A stretch of DNA of 64,000 nucleotides from Actinomycetota bacterium (GTDB lineage Bacteria; Actinomycetota; Acidimicrobiia; Acidimicrobiales; Ilumatobacteraceae). Positions 15,759 to 24,894 of the stretch are shown one piece after another (position 1 is the first letter of the stretch; each line of letters opens with the position of its first letter). A program made the position numbers and the translations under genes. The notes beneath the pieces were generated by a model that searched no databases, was not told where the DNA came from, and saw only the letters and a program-made list of their open reading frames with translations. Location: assembly GCA_016870865.1 (NCBI GenBank), contig VGAC01000005.1:1-64000 (forward strand), in the 5' to 3' direction.

Positions 15759-18620
15759 ATGTCCCTCGCACCTGATCGTTTGTTCATCGGTATCCGTCGT
15801 CATTTCACCGATGCCGCCATGCACCCGTACGACACGGTCGTTTGGGAGCGGCGCGACGCCCGTATCACGAACTGGAAAGACGGCTCCGTTGCCTTCGAGC
15901 AGCGCGACGTCGAGATCCCTGCTTCATGGTCGCTCAACGCAACCAACATCGTTGCCCAGAAGTACTTCCGGGGGACGCTCGGCACGCCCGAGCGCGAGAC
16001 GTCGCTTCGCCAGGTCATTGATCGCGTGGCCGACACGATCGCCGACTGGGGCATCGAGGGCGGCTATTTCGTCGATGCCGACGAGGCCGAGGCGTTCCGC
16101 AACGAGTTGAAATTCATCCTCGTCACCCAGCGCGCAGCGTTCAACAGCCCCGTTTGGTTCAACATCGGTGTGAAGGGTGTGCCCCAGCAGGCGAGTGCGT
16201 GCTTCATCCTCGCCGTCGAAGACACGATGGCCGGAATTCTCAACTGGTACCGCGAGGAGGGCACGATCTTCAAGGGTGGCTCGGGTTCGGGCATCAACCT
16301 GTCGAACATCCGCTCCAGTTACGAGCACCTGCAGGGGGGCGGCACCGCGTCGGGTCCGGTCTCGTTCATGCGTGGCGCCGACGCGAGTGCGGGCACCATC
16401 AAGTCGGGTGGCAAGACGCGTCGTGCCGCGAAAATGGTCATCTTGAACGTCGACCACCCCGACGTCGAAGAATTCATCTGGTGCAAGGCCAAGGAAGAGC
16501 GCAAGGCCCGCGTGTTGCGCGACGCCGGTTTCGACATGGACCTCGACGGCGTCGACTCGTTCTCGATCCAGTACCAGAACGCGAACAACTCGGTGCGCAT
16601 CACCGACGACTTCATGAACGCCGTCATAGAAGACCGCGACTGGAACATGAAGGCTGTCACCGACGGCTCTACCGTGAGGACCGTGCGCGCCCGTGATCTG
16701 TGGCGTGAAATCGCCACGGCCGCGTGGGAATGCGCCGACCCCGGTCTGCAGTTCGACACCACGATCAACAAGTGGCACACCGCGCACGCGACGGGACGCA
16801 TCAACGGTTCGAACCCGTGTTCGGAGTACATGCACATCGACAATTCGGCCTGCAACCTCGCATCGTTGAACCTGCTCAAGTACCTAGACGAGAACGACAC
16901 GTTCAACGTCGAGGCGTTCAAGCACTCGGTCGAAGTGATGTTCACGGCCCAGGAAATCCTCGTCGGCCGCGCCGATTACCCGACCGAGAAGATCGGCGAG
17001 AACAGCGGCCTGTTCCGCCAGCTCGGCATCGGATACGCCAACCTTGGCGCATTGCTGATGGCGCTCGGCCTTCCCTACGACAGCAAGGAAGGCCGCTCGT
17101 GGGCGGCGTCGATCACCTCACTCATGACCGGCCACTCGTACGCAACCTCGGCTCGCACGGCCAGTCGCATGGGGCCCTTCGCTGGTTTCGCCGAGAACGA
17201 GAAGTACATGTTGAACGTTCTGCGGATGCACCGCGACGCCTCGTACGAGATCGAGAATCCCGATGTCGTACAGGCCGATCTGCTCCAGGCAGGACGTGAG
17301 GCGTGGGAAGCGGCAGTCCGCGACGGCGAGGAATACGGCGTACGCAACAGCCAGGCCAGTGTTCTCGCCCCGACCGGCACCATCGGTCTGATGATGGACT
17401 GTGACACCACGGGTATCGAGCCCGACCTTGGTCTGGTCAAGATCAAGAAGTTGGTGGGTGGCGGCACGATGTCGATCGTGAACCAAACGATCCCGCGTGC
17501 CCTGCGCCGTCTCGGCTACACGCCCCAGCAGGTCGACGACGTCATCGCCTACATCGACACGAACAAGAGCATCATCGGAGCGCCGGCCCTCAAGGCCGAG
17601 CACCTGCCGGTGTTCGCGTGCTCGATGGGTGACAACACGATCCACTACGAGGGTCACGTCCGCATGATGGGAGCGGTGCAGCCGTTCCTGTCGGGCGCCA
17701 TCTCAAAGACGGTCAACATGCCCGAAGAGGCGACCATCGAGGAGATCGAGGAGTTGCACGAGTTGTCCTGGCGTCTCGGCCTCAAGGCCGTGGCGATCTA
17801 CCGCGACAACTGCAAGGTCGCCCAGCCGCTCTCGACTGCAAAAAAGGACGACGAGACCACCGACGATGAGACCGACGCACCGACTGCAGTGTCCGCGGCG
17901 ACCAGCGTCGTCGAGCGGATCGTCGAGCGCGTCGTGGCCCAGCCCGTGCGCCAGAAGCTGCCCCGTTCACGCCGTGGTCGCACGTTCGAGTTCCGTGTCG
18001 CTGACTGCAAAGGCTTCGCCACGATCGGCGAGTACGAAGATGGTCGCCCGGGTGAGGTGTTCCTCACCGTGTCGAAACAGGGCTCGACCCTGTCGGGCAT
18101 CATGGACGCCTTCGCCAAGAGCATCAGTTACGGCCTGCAGTACGGCGTGCCGCTGCGGGCGTTCGTCGAGGCGTTCACCAACATGCGTTTCGAGCCGGCA
18201 GGCATGACCGACGATCCGGACATCCGCATTGCTTCGTCGATCATGGACTACCTCTTCCGTCGCCTCGCACTCGAGTACCTGAACTACGACGAGCGCGCCG
18301 AACTCGGCATCTTCAGCCGCGACGAGCGTCTGCAGCCGACCTTGCCCGGTGTCGAAGAGACGATTGTCGAGACCAGCATGGGCTCGGAGGTTGTCGCAGA
18401 CCCGAAGAGCGTCCCGACCGCCGCTGACCTCGCCGCGCAGTTGAAGTACGGTCTCGCACCGTCGGCGCCGAGTACAGACGACTCGCCGGCGGTGGGTATG
18501 CAGCGTCCGGCGGCCAAACTCAGCGATGCACCGATGTGCATGCAGTGTGGCATTCAGATGCAGCGCGCCGGCTCGTGCCACGCGTGCCCGTCGTGCGGTT
18601 CGACTTCCGGTTGCTCCTAA
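15759..18620 (+). CDS. nrdJ: Vitamin B12-dependent (class II) ribonucleotide reductase
   Basis: NrdJ reduces ribonucleotides to deoxyribonucleotides with adenosylcobalamin as radical source, without needing oxygen. The 953-residue protein shows the RNR barrel signatures NPCSEYMHIDNSACNL near residue 350, FKGGSGSGINLSNIRS, and APTGTIGLMMDCDTTGIEPD. Its C-terminal tail is cysteine-rich (CMQCGIQM, CHACPSCGS), as expected for the thiol relay. A 40-50 residue acidic and linker segment precedes the C-terminal part. ATG 15759 has a good AAGGAAGGAA ribosome site; the open frame upstream lies in the leader. NrdR boxes in the promoter indicate repression by NrdR. Confidence 0.96.
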   Translation: MSLAPDRLFIGIRRHFTDAAMHPYDTVVWERRDARITNWKDGSVAFEQRDVEIPASWSLNATNIVAQKYFRGTLGTPERETSLRQVIDRVADTIADWGIEGGYFVDADEAEAFRNELKFILVTQRAAFNSPVWFNIGVKGVPQQASACFILAVEDTMAGILNWYREEGTIFKGGSGSGINLSNIRSSYEHLQGGGTASGPVSFMRGADASAGTIKSGGKTRRAAKMVILNVDHPDVEEFIWCKAKEERKARVLRDAGFDMDLDGVDSFSIQYQNANNSVRITDDFMNAVIEDRDWNMKAVTDGSTVRTVRARDLWREIATAAWECADPGLQFDTTINKWHTAHATGRINGSNPCSEYMHIDNSACNLASLNLLKYLDENDTFNVEAFKHSVEVMFTAQEILVGRADYPTEKIGENSGLFRQLGIGYANLGALLMALGLPYDSKEGRSWAASITSLMTGHSYATSARTASRMGPFAGFAENEKYMLNVLRMHRDASYEIENPDVVQADLLQAGREAWEAAVRDGEEYGVRNSQASVLAPTGTIGLMMDCDTTGIEPDLGLVKIKKLVGGGTMSIVNQTIPRALRRLGYTPQQVDDVIAYIDTNKSIIGAPALKAEHLPVFACSMGDNTIHYEGHVRMMGAVQPFLSGAISKTVNMPEEATIEEIEELHELSWRLGLKAVAIYRDNCKVAQPLSTAKKDDETTDDETDAPTAVSAATSVVERIVERVVAQPVRQKLPRSRRGRTFEFRVADCKGFATIGEYEDGRPGEVFLTVSKQGSTLSGIMDAFAKSISYGLQYGVPLRAFVEAFTNMRFEPAGMTDDPDIRIASSIMDYLFRRLALEYLNYDERAELGIFSRDERLQPTLPGVEETIVETSMGSEVVADPKSVPTAADLAAQLKYGLAPSAPSTDDSPAVGMQRPAAKLSDAPMCMQCGIQMQRAGSCHACPSCGSTSGCS

Positions 18621-18694
18621 CCCGAGCGTTCTCGTCACGCGGAGGCGTAGCTCTCGTCAAGGATTGCGCCGAAAAAAAGCACGTCTGAACTTGG

Positions 18695-18725
18695 CGGGAA
18701 GGCAAGGCCTTGTGCCTTCCCGTTT
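18695..18725 (+). terminator. Intrinsic terminator of nrdJ
   Basis: A perfect 10-bp stem CGGGAAGGCA (18695-18704)/TGCCTTCCCG (18713-18722) with an 8-nt loop is followed by TTT. It lies 75 nt after the nrdJ stop. Confidence 0.85.
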
Positions 18726-18810
18726 CCATTCGAATCCCGGGTGTGTCGCGGCGCGTGTCTGCGCAAAGCCCGCACCTGCGTGTGCCGAGAACCCTCGGTA
18801 GGGTGCGGGT

Positions 18811-19797
18811 GTGAAGAGAGAACTGCCGCCCGGCTACCGCGAGCAACTGGAGTTGGGTTACGTCTTCGGTAGCACGTTGACGTTCGCGCAGCGTCCTTTG
18901 GTTCCCGACCCCGGGATGCTCGCCGAGTGGGCTCCCGATGCCGCGATTATCGGCGCCCCGTTCGACCTCGGAACGACGAATCGTCCGGGGGCGCGGTTCG
19001 GGCCACGCGGGGTGAGGGTGAATGCGTACGAGTCGGGCACGTACCATCTCGACCTTCGCATCGAGATCTTCGATCATCTCGAGGTTGTCGACGCCGGCGA
19101 TGCCCACTGTCCCCACGGCATGGTCGAGGCCAGCCTCGACAACGTGAAAAAAAAGATCGCCGAGGTCGTGAATCTCGGCATCACGCCGATCGTCATTGGG
19201 GGAGACCACACGATCACCTGGCCGTCGGCGACCGCGGTGGCCGAGAAGTACGGCTTTGGTCGAGTTGGCATGGTGCACTTCGATGCGCATGCCGATACCG
19301 CCGACACGATCGACGGGAACCTCGCCAGCCACGGGACGCCGATGCGGCGCTTGATCGAAAGTGGTGCGATACCTGCGAAGAACTTCGTGCAAATCGGGTT
19401 GCGTGGCTATTGGCCGGGTCCCGACGTATGGAAGTGGATGGGCGACCAAGGAATGAAGTGGCACATGATGGACGAGGTGCATCGTCGTGGTCTCGATGCC
19501 GTCATCACCGACGCGATTGCCGAGGCGATGGACGGCGTGGACCACCTCTACGTGAGCGTCGACATCGATTCACTCGACCCGGTCCATGCCCCCGGGACAG
19601 GAACGCCCGAGCCCGGCGGTATAACAAGTGTGGAAATGCTGCGCGCAATGCGTCGCCTCGCGCTCGAGACGCCCGTCGTTGCCTTCGACGTGATGGAGGT
19701 GGCACCCGCCTACGACCATGCCGACTGCACGGTGAACATCGCCCACCGTCTGATCATGGAGGTGCTGGCGGGTCTGGCCGCAAAGAAGCGCGGTTGA
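18811..19797 (+). CDS. Agmatinase/ureohydrolase family protein
   Basis: A dinuclear manganese (or nickel) ureohydrolase of 328 residues. Metal ligands are visible: His133 in GGDHT, Asp158/His160/Asp162 in DAHAD, and Asp251/Asp253 in SVDIDSLDP, the complete ureohydrolase set. The family includes agmatinase, guanidinobutyrase, guanidinopropionase and guanidine hydrolases. The substrate cannot be fixed from sequence, and the insertion LRGYWPGPDVWKWMGDQGM differs from classical SpeB. No polyamine genes are adjacent. The GTG start at 18811 lies 6 nt after TAGGGT (18799-18804), suggesting leaderless transcription. Confidence 0.85.
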   Translation: MKRELPPGYREQLELGYVFGSTLTFAQRPLVPDPGMLAEWAPDAAIIGAPFDLGTTNRPGARFGPRGVRVNAYESGTYHLDLRIEIFDHLEVVDAGDAHCPHGMVEASLDNVKKKIAEVVNLGITPIVIGGDHTITWPSATAVAEKYGFGRVGMVHFDAHADTADTIDGNLASHGTPMRRLIESGAIPAKNFVQIGLRGYWPGPDVWKWMGDQGMKWHMMDEVHRRGLDAVITDAIAEAMDGVDHLYVSVDIDSLDPVHAPGTGTPEPGGITSVEMLRAMRRLALETPVVAFDVMEVAPAYDHADCTVNIAHRLIMEVLAGLAAKKRG

Positions 19798-19800
19798 GAG

Positions 19801-21072
19801 CTATTTGAAAGAGCACGGCATGCGCTTGATGCCGTTGATGAAGTTGCTCTGCAGATACGCGGGTTCTCCCGTGATTTCCATGTCGGGCAGACGACGGCGG
19901 ATCTCGTCGAACATGACCGCGATCTCGCGTCGTGCGAGGTTCGCCCCGAGGCAGAAGTGCGGACCACCGGCACCGAAGCCGACCTGGGGCGGCTGGATGT
20001 TGCGACGGACGTCAAAGGTGTCGGGGTTCGGGTACACGCGCTCATCACGATTGCCCGCGAGATACCACATCACCACCTTCTGACCCTCCTTCACGGGAAA
20101 GCCGTTGATGTCGGTGTCTTGCGTGACGGTGCGACGGAAGTGAATGACCGGCGTGGAATATCTCACTATTTCCTCCACAGCCGATTTGGTGTGGGTCTCA
20201 AAATCGCCGAACCAGATCTTTCGCTGATCACGATGGTCGGTGAGGAGCTTCATCCCGTGACTGATGGCGTTGCGCGTAGTCTCGTTGCCCGCCACGACGA
20301 GCAGAATGAAAAACGACCCGAATTCCTGGGAAGTCAGGCGTTGACCGTCGACTTCGGCATTCATCATCACCGAAGTGATGTCGTCGACGGGGTTCTTGAT
20401 GCGATCCTCGCCCAGTGCCTGTGCGTAGTTGAACATGCTGAGGCCCGCATTGAGCAGGTCGTCGAGGCTGGTGACCAGTTCGGGGTCACCGACGCCCAGG
20501 ATCGTGTTCGTCCATGTGAGGACCTGCTTGTAGTCGTCTTGCGGGATACCCATCATCTCGCAGATGATTTCAAGTGGGAAACGGGAGGCGATTTCCTCGA
20601 CGAAGTCAAACTCCGTGCCCGAGAATCGTTCGATCGCGCTGTCGACGACTTCTCTCGCCTTCGTCACCACGTACTCTTCGACGCGCTTGATTTCACGTGG
20701 GGCGAAGCCGCGCGAGACGATCGATCGCAGGCGGAAGTGCTTCGGGTCGTCCATGTTGATCATCGAGCCGAAGAACTCGTTCAGTTCGACGGTGAGATCG
20801 CCGATGTTCGCGCCCTTGCCGCTGCAGAAAAGTTCGGGTTGCCGGCTGACGTGCCAGATGTCGTCGTGTCGCGTGAGGGCGATGTAGCCCGGGCCTCGCG
20901 GGATCGGCGAGTTCTCAAATTCCCACTCCTCGAAGAAGTGGTAGGGCGACTCGTCACGCAGCGTTTTGAACGCGCCGTAGCGCCACGCGCGATCCCGCAA
21001 CCAGAACTCGGGGTCCGAGAGGTGGATGTCCGAGAGGGGAACTTTGGGCAACGATGGGGCCGGTGATGACAT
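19801..21072 (-). CDS. Cytochrome P450 (CYP124/125/142-like)
   Basis: A haem-thiolate monooxygenase of 423 residues. The I-helix motif VVAGNETTRN, the K-helix ExxR (EEIVRYSTP) and the haem-binding loop FGAGGPHFCLGANLARRE with Cys374 are all intact. The AGNETTRN form and overall pattern resemble mycobacterial CYP124/125/142, which hydroxylate steroid or branched-lipid side chains; the substrate here is inferred only. The ATG at 21072 is 6 nt after TAGTCT (minus, 21084-21079). The divergent 113-aa gene starts only 19 nt away. No ferredoxin gene is next to it. Confidence 0.93.
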   Translation of the reverse strand: MSSPAPSLPKVPLSDIHLSDPEFWLRDRAWRYGAFKTLRDESPYHFFEEWEFENSPIPRGPGYIALTRHDDIWHVSRQPELFCSGKGANIGDLTVELNEFFGSMINMDDPKHFRLRSIVSRGFAPREIKRVEEYVVTKAREVVDSAIERFSGTEFDFVEEIASRFPLEIICEMMGIPQDDYKQVLTWTNTILGVGDPELVTSLDDLLNAGLSMFNYAQALGEDRIKNPVDDITSVMMNAEVDGQRLTSQEFGSFFILLVVAGNETTRNAISHGMKLLTDHRDQRKIWFGDFETHTKSAVEEIVRYSTPVIHFRRTVTQDTDINGFPVKEGQKVVMWYLAGNRDERVYPNPDTFDVRRNIQPPQVGFGAGGPHFCLGANLARREIAVMFDEIRRRLPDMEITGEPAYLQSNFINGIKRMPCSFK

Positions 21073-21091
21073 TCCGTGAGACTATTCGCTC

Positions 21092-21433
21092 GTGGAGAAC
21101 GACCACGAAGCCCTCCCCGAGGTTCGACTGATCGAATTCACGTTCTTCGTCGACGCCGAGACATATCTGATGTCGGGGGGCGAACTCACCGCAACGGAAG
21201 ACGAACTGTTCGACGCTGGTATCGAGCACATCGACGTACCCACGGAATTCGCCCGCGACCTCGGCGACCGTGTGCCTGTGCGGGTGGTCGGCTCGGCCCG
21301 AGGCCTGCGCTGGTACGCAGGTCTCTTGAACCTCCACGATCCGATCCAGCGAGAGGAACTCGACAGGGTGATCTCGGCGCAGAACCGTGCAGAAGGTGCA
21401 CCTCGGCGCGCCAAGAAACCGTGGGGCGCGTAA
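21092..21433 (+). CDS. Conserved-looking small protein, function unknown (113 aa)
   Basis: An acidic 113-residue protein with a basic tail (RRAKKPWGA). No family was recognised. It contains a possible beta-rich core (VRLIEFTFFVDAETYLMSGG, VPVRVVGSARGLRWYAGLL) and no signal or membrane segment. The GTG start at 21092 is divergent from the P450 start with a 19-nt gap. A GACTAT element at 21080-21085 ends 6 nt before it, so both genes could be transcribed leaderless from back-to-back promoters. A role connected with the P450 is possible from position only. Confidence 0.65.
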   Translation: MENDHEALPEVRLIEFTFFVDAETYLMSGGELTATEDELFDAGIEHIDVPTEFARDLGDRVPVRVVGSARGLRWYAGLLNLHDPIQREELDRVISAQNRAEGAPRRAKKPWGA

Positions 21434-21546
21434 GTTTTGCCGCCGCAGTTGACATCACGGGGAACCACGGCCCGAGCCGTCATCGTCGCAACCACTCGCG
21501 GCCCGGGCCAAAATGAGGGTCGACGACCTCGAGCGGCCCAGCCGCG

Positions 21547-22716
21547 TCAGATCAGGCTGTGACGCCGCGCCATGGTCTGTGCCACGAGTGACAGCGTCAA
21601 CATCGCCAAAGAGATGACGCCGAAGGCCCAGACGGGTCCGTGTGCGCCGTAGATCCACGGGCTGACGAAGGCCGTTGCTGCAGCCCCGACGAGGTTGGCT
21701 GCCCCCGACAAACCTTGGGCAGCCGCAGCCCGTCCCTCGGGTGCGACATGCGACATGCTGGCCTGTGAAGCGGGGATGGTCACTGCTTGCACGACGCCTT
21801 CGATCACCGAGACGATGATGATCGCAAGTGGCGTGGCGGCCAGGCCGTAGCCCGTGACGACCGGCGTCAGGATGAAGATCGCATAGAGGGCGGTGCGCAG
21901 GGCACCCCACTTGTCGGCCAAGCGGCCGCCGAGCCGTGCGAGCAGGATGAAGGGAATGCCGTAGATCAGAAACGACAGGCCGACGACGAAATTCGAGGCA
22001 CCGCGGTCGGTGAGGTAACGGTCCCACAAAGCGTCGTACACGCCGATCGGGAGGTAGAGGCTCATCGTGGTGAGTGCGACGGTGCGCACCCCGGGATACC
22101 GCAGCAATGTGAGGCTTATGCGGCGCGACTCACCCGATGAGGGGAGCATCGGAAGCGCCTTGGCGGCGAGAGCCAAGGATGCCACAGCCGCCACGATCGC
22201 GAAAAAGACGAAGGTCCAGCGCAAACCGAGGGGATCGAGCATGATGCCGCCGATGAACGGTCCGCCGACGATTCCCGCGGTCTCCACGCCGGCGAGTTTG
22301 CCCAACCGTTCGGCGGCGCGGCCCATGTCGAGGTTGGCCGCAATGGCGCGTGCAGCGGGTTGTGTGCAGCCAAACGAAACCCCCACGATGGCGCGTCCGA
22401 TCACGAACTGCCACAACGAGTCACCGAGCGCAAAGACGAGTGAACCCAATGCGGCGAAGACGAGGCCGATCACCATGAGGTTCTTGGGCTTGTGGGTATC
22501 GGCAAGCGGAGCGACGAACACCTGCGTCACGAGGCCGGCAAGGAACCCGATGCCGGCAATGAGGCCCAGACCGAAATCGGCGAAACCGTAGTTGTCTTGG
22601 AGGTCGCCCAGCGCGGCGAAGATGATGCTGTTCGACACCGCCGTTGCACCCGAGGCAAACATCAAGACGCTCAGCGTCGCCCCGGCGTGATCGGTGGATG
22701 ATGTCGACACTGACAC
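21547..22716 (-). CDS. Major facilitator superfamily transporter
   Basis: A membrane transporter of about 389 residues with roughly 12 hydrophobic segments. It has the MFS loop signature ADTHKPKNLM between helices 2 and 3 and its repeat GGRLADKWGALRT in the second half. The GTG at 22716 is chosen because it lies just after the stop of the upstream serine hydrolase; the longer frame to 22755 would overlap that gene. It is the last gene of a likely four-gene minus-strand operon (sigma factor, DAHP synthase, serine hydrolase, transporter). The substrate is unknown; drug efflux is possible. Confidence 0.85.
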   Translation of the reverse strand: MSVSTSSTDHAGATLSVLMFASGATAVSNSIIFAALGDLQDNYGFADFGLGLIAGIGFLAGLVTQVFVAPLADTHKPKNLMVIGLVFAALGSLVFALGDSLWQFVIGRAIVGVSFGCTQPAARAIAANLDMGRAAERLGKLAGVETAGIVGGPFIGGIMLDPLGLRWTFVFFAIVAAVASLALAAKALPMLPSSGESRRISLTLLRYPGVRTVALTTMSLYLPIGVYDALWDRYLTDRGASNFVVGLSFLIYGIPFILLARLGGRLADKWGALRTALYAIFILTPVVTGYGLAATPLAIIIVSVIEGVVQAVTIPASQASMSHVAPEGRAAAAQGLSGAANLVGAAATAFVSPWIYGAHGPVWAFGVISLAMLTLSLVAQTMARRHSLI

Positions 22717-22720
22717 CGGC

Positions 22721-23491
22721 TCAGCCCCGCTGGCTCGCCTCGGCGAGCACCGCATCGTTGAACGGTGGCCAGAACTCCATGCCCCATTGGGTGAAGTCGC
22801 GATTCGACAACATCACGCAGGCAACGTCGGCCACCGGGTCGACCCACAGGAAGGTGCCGGTGCCTCCGAAGTGTCCCCACGTGGCAGACGAGCCTGTCGG
22901 CGCGGTCCAGTGCGGGTGCTTGGTCCCACGGATCTCGGGGCCAAGACCCCACGGGCAAGGATCAAACCGTCCGAGGCCGGGCACGACGCCTTCGAGTGCG
23001 GGGAACTGCACGGAAGTCATCTCACCCAGGGTCTCGCGCGAAAGGAGGGTCGGTCGACGCAGTTCGGCTGCGAATTTTGCACAGTCATCCACGTTGCTCA
23101 GGACATCTTTTGCCGCCGAACCGTCGAGGGACGTCGAGGTGAGTCCGAGCGGCTCGCACACCGCTTCGCGCAGGTAGTCGGCAAAATCGAGACCGGCACG
23201 TTCGCCGACATGGGCGGCCAGAAGTTCGATCCCGGTGTTCGAATAGATGCGCTTGCGAGCCGGCGACGTGATGGGGTTGATGCCGTCAAACGAGTAGCCA
23301 CCCGCATGGGCCAGCAGGTGACGGACCGTGCAGTCTTCCTGGCCGACCGGTTGCGAGAGGGAAGTGGTTCCTTCTTCGACGGCGATCATCGTGGCCCACG
23401 CCGCAAAGAGCTTGCTCACCGACGCGATGCGAACCATTCTTTGGGTATCGCCGTGGGTATGGAGCGTGCCGTGCCGATCGATCACCGCCAC
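22721..23491 (-). CDS. Serine hydrolase, beta-lactamase/class C family
   Basis: A penicillin-binding-protein-like serine hydrolase of at least 256 residues. It has the SxxK motif ASVSK (Ser24, Lys27), the YSN motif in RIYSNTG, and a third motif HFGGTG. It has no signal peptide, so it is probably cytoplasmic, and the substrate is unknown (esterase or peptidase-like). The start is doubtful. In-frame residues upstream (IKAFGHVSGWPVEFTS) look like the normal family N-terminus, but no ATG, GTG or TTG lies between them and an upstream stop. GTG 23491 is therefore given. It begins 47 nt after the DAHP synthase stop. Confidence 0.8.
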   Translation of the reverse strand: MAVIDRHGTLHTHGDTQRMVRIASVSKLFAAWATMIAVEEGTTSLSQPVGQEDCTVRHLLAHAGGYSFDGINPITSPARKRIYSNTGIELLAAHVGERAGLDFADYLREAVCEPLGLTSTSLDGSAAKDVLSNVDDCAKFAAELRRPTLLSRETLGEMTSVQFPALEGVVPGLGRFDPCPWGLGPEIRGTKHPHWTAPTGSSATWGHFGGTGTFLWVDPVADVACVMLSNRDFTQWGMEFWPPFNDAVLAEASQRG

Positions 23492-23538
23492 TGACGTGAA
23501 CTCGACCGGCCAGCCAGAGACATGACCGAAGGCTTTGA

Positions 23539-24891
23539 TTAGTTCAGGTTAGAACGAATCAGTTCGGCGACACGGAACGCCAGGTCGACGCTCTGGCGAC
23601 CATTCAAACGTGGGTCGCACACGGTTTGGTACCGATCATCCAGGTCCTCGTCGGCGAGCGAGTGCGAGCCGCCGAGGCACTCGGTGACGTCGTCGCCGGT
23701 CAACTCGACATGGATGCCGCCCGGCCATGTGTGTTCGGCGCGGTGTGCACGCACGAAACCCGCGATTTCTGCCACCACGTTGTCGAGGTGGCGGGTCTTG
23801 CGACCCGTGGTCGATGTGAAGGTGTTGCCATGCATCGGGTCGCACGCCCACACGACGGGATGACCAGAGACGTGCACCGCGCGGAGCAGCGGACGCAGTT
23901 TGTCCTCGACATTCTCTGCACCCATGCGCGAGATCAGGGTCAGGCGGCCCGGTATGCGTGCCGGGTTCAATACCTGACAGAGTTCGAGCACGAACTCGGG
24001 CGTTGCCGTCGGTCCAACTTTGCAGCCGATCGGGTTGCCGACACCCCGCAAGAACTCGATATGGGCACCGTCAAGCTGGCGCGTGCGTTCGCCGATCCAG
24101 AGCATGTGGGCCGAACAGTCGTACCAATCGCCCGTCAAGGAGTCGCGCCGGGTGAGGGCCTCTTCATAACCGAGAATCAATGCCTCGTGCGACGTGAAGA
24201 CGTCGACTTGGTGGAGGGCCGGGTTGTTCTCGGTGTCGATGCCACAGGCGCGCATGAAGGCGAGGGCACTTTCGATTTCGGTGGCGAGAGCCTGGTAGCG
24301 CTGGCCCTCGGGCGAGCTTTCGATGAACTCCTGGGTCCATGCGTGCACCCTGTTGAGGTGTGCAAAACCCCCCTTGGTGAAGGCGCGCAGAAGGTTCAGG
24401 GTGCTGGCCGACTGGTGGTAGGCCTGAACGAGGCGCTCTGCGTCGGGTCGGCGGGCCGCCTCGGTGGGCGAAGGGTCGTTCACGATGTGCCCACGGAACG
24501 CAGGCAGTTCGGTGTCTCCGAGACGCTCGAAGGGTTGCGATCGTGGCTTGGCGAACTGGCCTGCCATTCGTCCAACTTTCACGACCGGAACGCCCAGTGA
24601 GTACGTCAGCACGACGGCCATCTGCAGGATGACACGCAACTTTTCACGGATGTTGTTGGCCGAAAACTCCTCGAAGCTCTCGGCGCAGTCGCCCGCCTGC
24701 AACAAAAAGGCGTTTCCGGCGGCTACCTGCCCGAGGGCTGACTGCAGACTGCGTGCCTCGCCGGCGAAAACCAGCGGCGGCAGCGAACCGATCTGCTTGA
24801 GGGCCCGATCAAGTTCGCCGGCGTCGGGCCATTCCGGCTGTTGCTCGGCGAGAAGGCCGTGCCATGAATCAGGAGACCAGGATCGAGGCAT
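23539..24891 (-). CDS. aroG: 3-deoxy-7-phosphoheptulonate synthase, class II
   Basis: Class II DAHP synthase condenses phosphoenolpyruvate and erythrose 4-phosphate, the first step of the shikimate pathway. The 450-residue protein has the metal-binding cysteine region LLQAGDCAESF, VKVGRMAGQFAKPRS, GCKVGPT, LISRMGAENVEDKLRPLL and WACDPMHGNT. These are characteristic of the plant/mycobacterial AroG type. It starts 3 nt after the sigma factor stop, so the two are almost certainly one transcript. A chorismate mutase-containing gene occurs elsewhere in the window (38372-39145). Confidence 0.96.
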   Translation of the reverse strand: MPRSWSPDSWHGLLAEQQPEWPDAGELDRALKQIGSLPPLVFAGEARSLQSALGQVAAGNAFLLQAGDCAESFEEFSANNIREKLRVILQMAVVLTYSLGVPVVKVGRMAGQFAKPRSQPFERLGDTELPAFRGHIVNDPSPTEAARRPDAERLVQAYHQSASTLNLLRAFTKGGFAHLNRVHAWTQEFIESSPEGQRYQALATEIESALAFMRACGIDTENNPALHQVDVFTSHEALILGYEEALTRRDSLTGDWYDCSAHMLWIGERTRQLDGAHIEFLRGVGNPIGCKVGPTATPEFVLELCQVLNPARIPGRLTLISRMGAENVEDKLRPLLRAVHVSGHPVVWACDPMHGNTFTSTTGRKTRHLDNVVAEIAGFVRAHRAEHTWPGGIHVELTGDDVTECLGGSHSLADEDLDDRYQTVCDPRLNGRQSVDLAFRVAELIRSNLN

Positions 24892-24894
24892 GCG

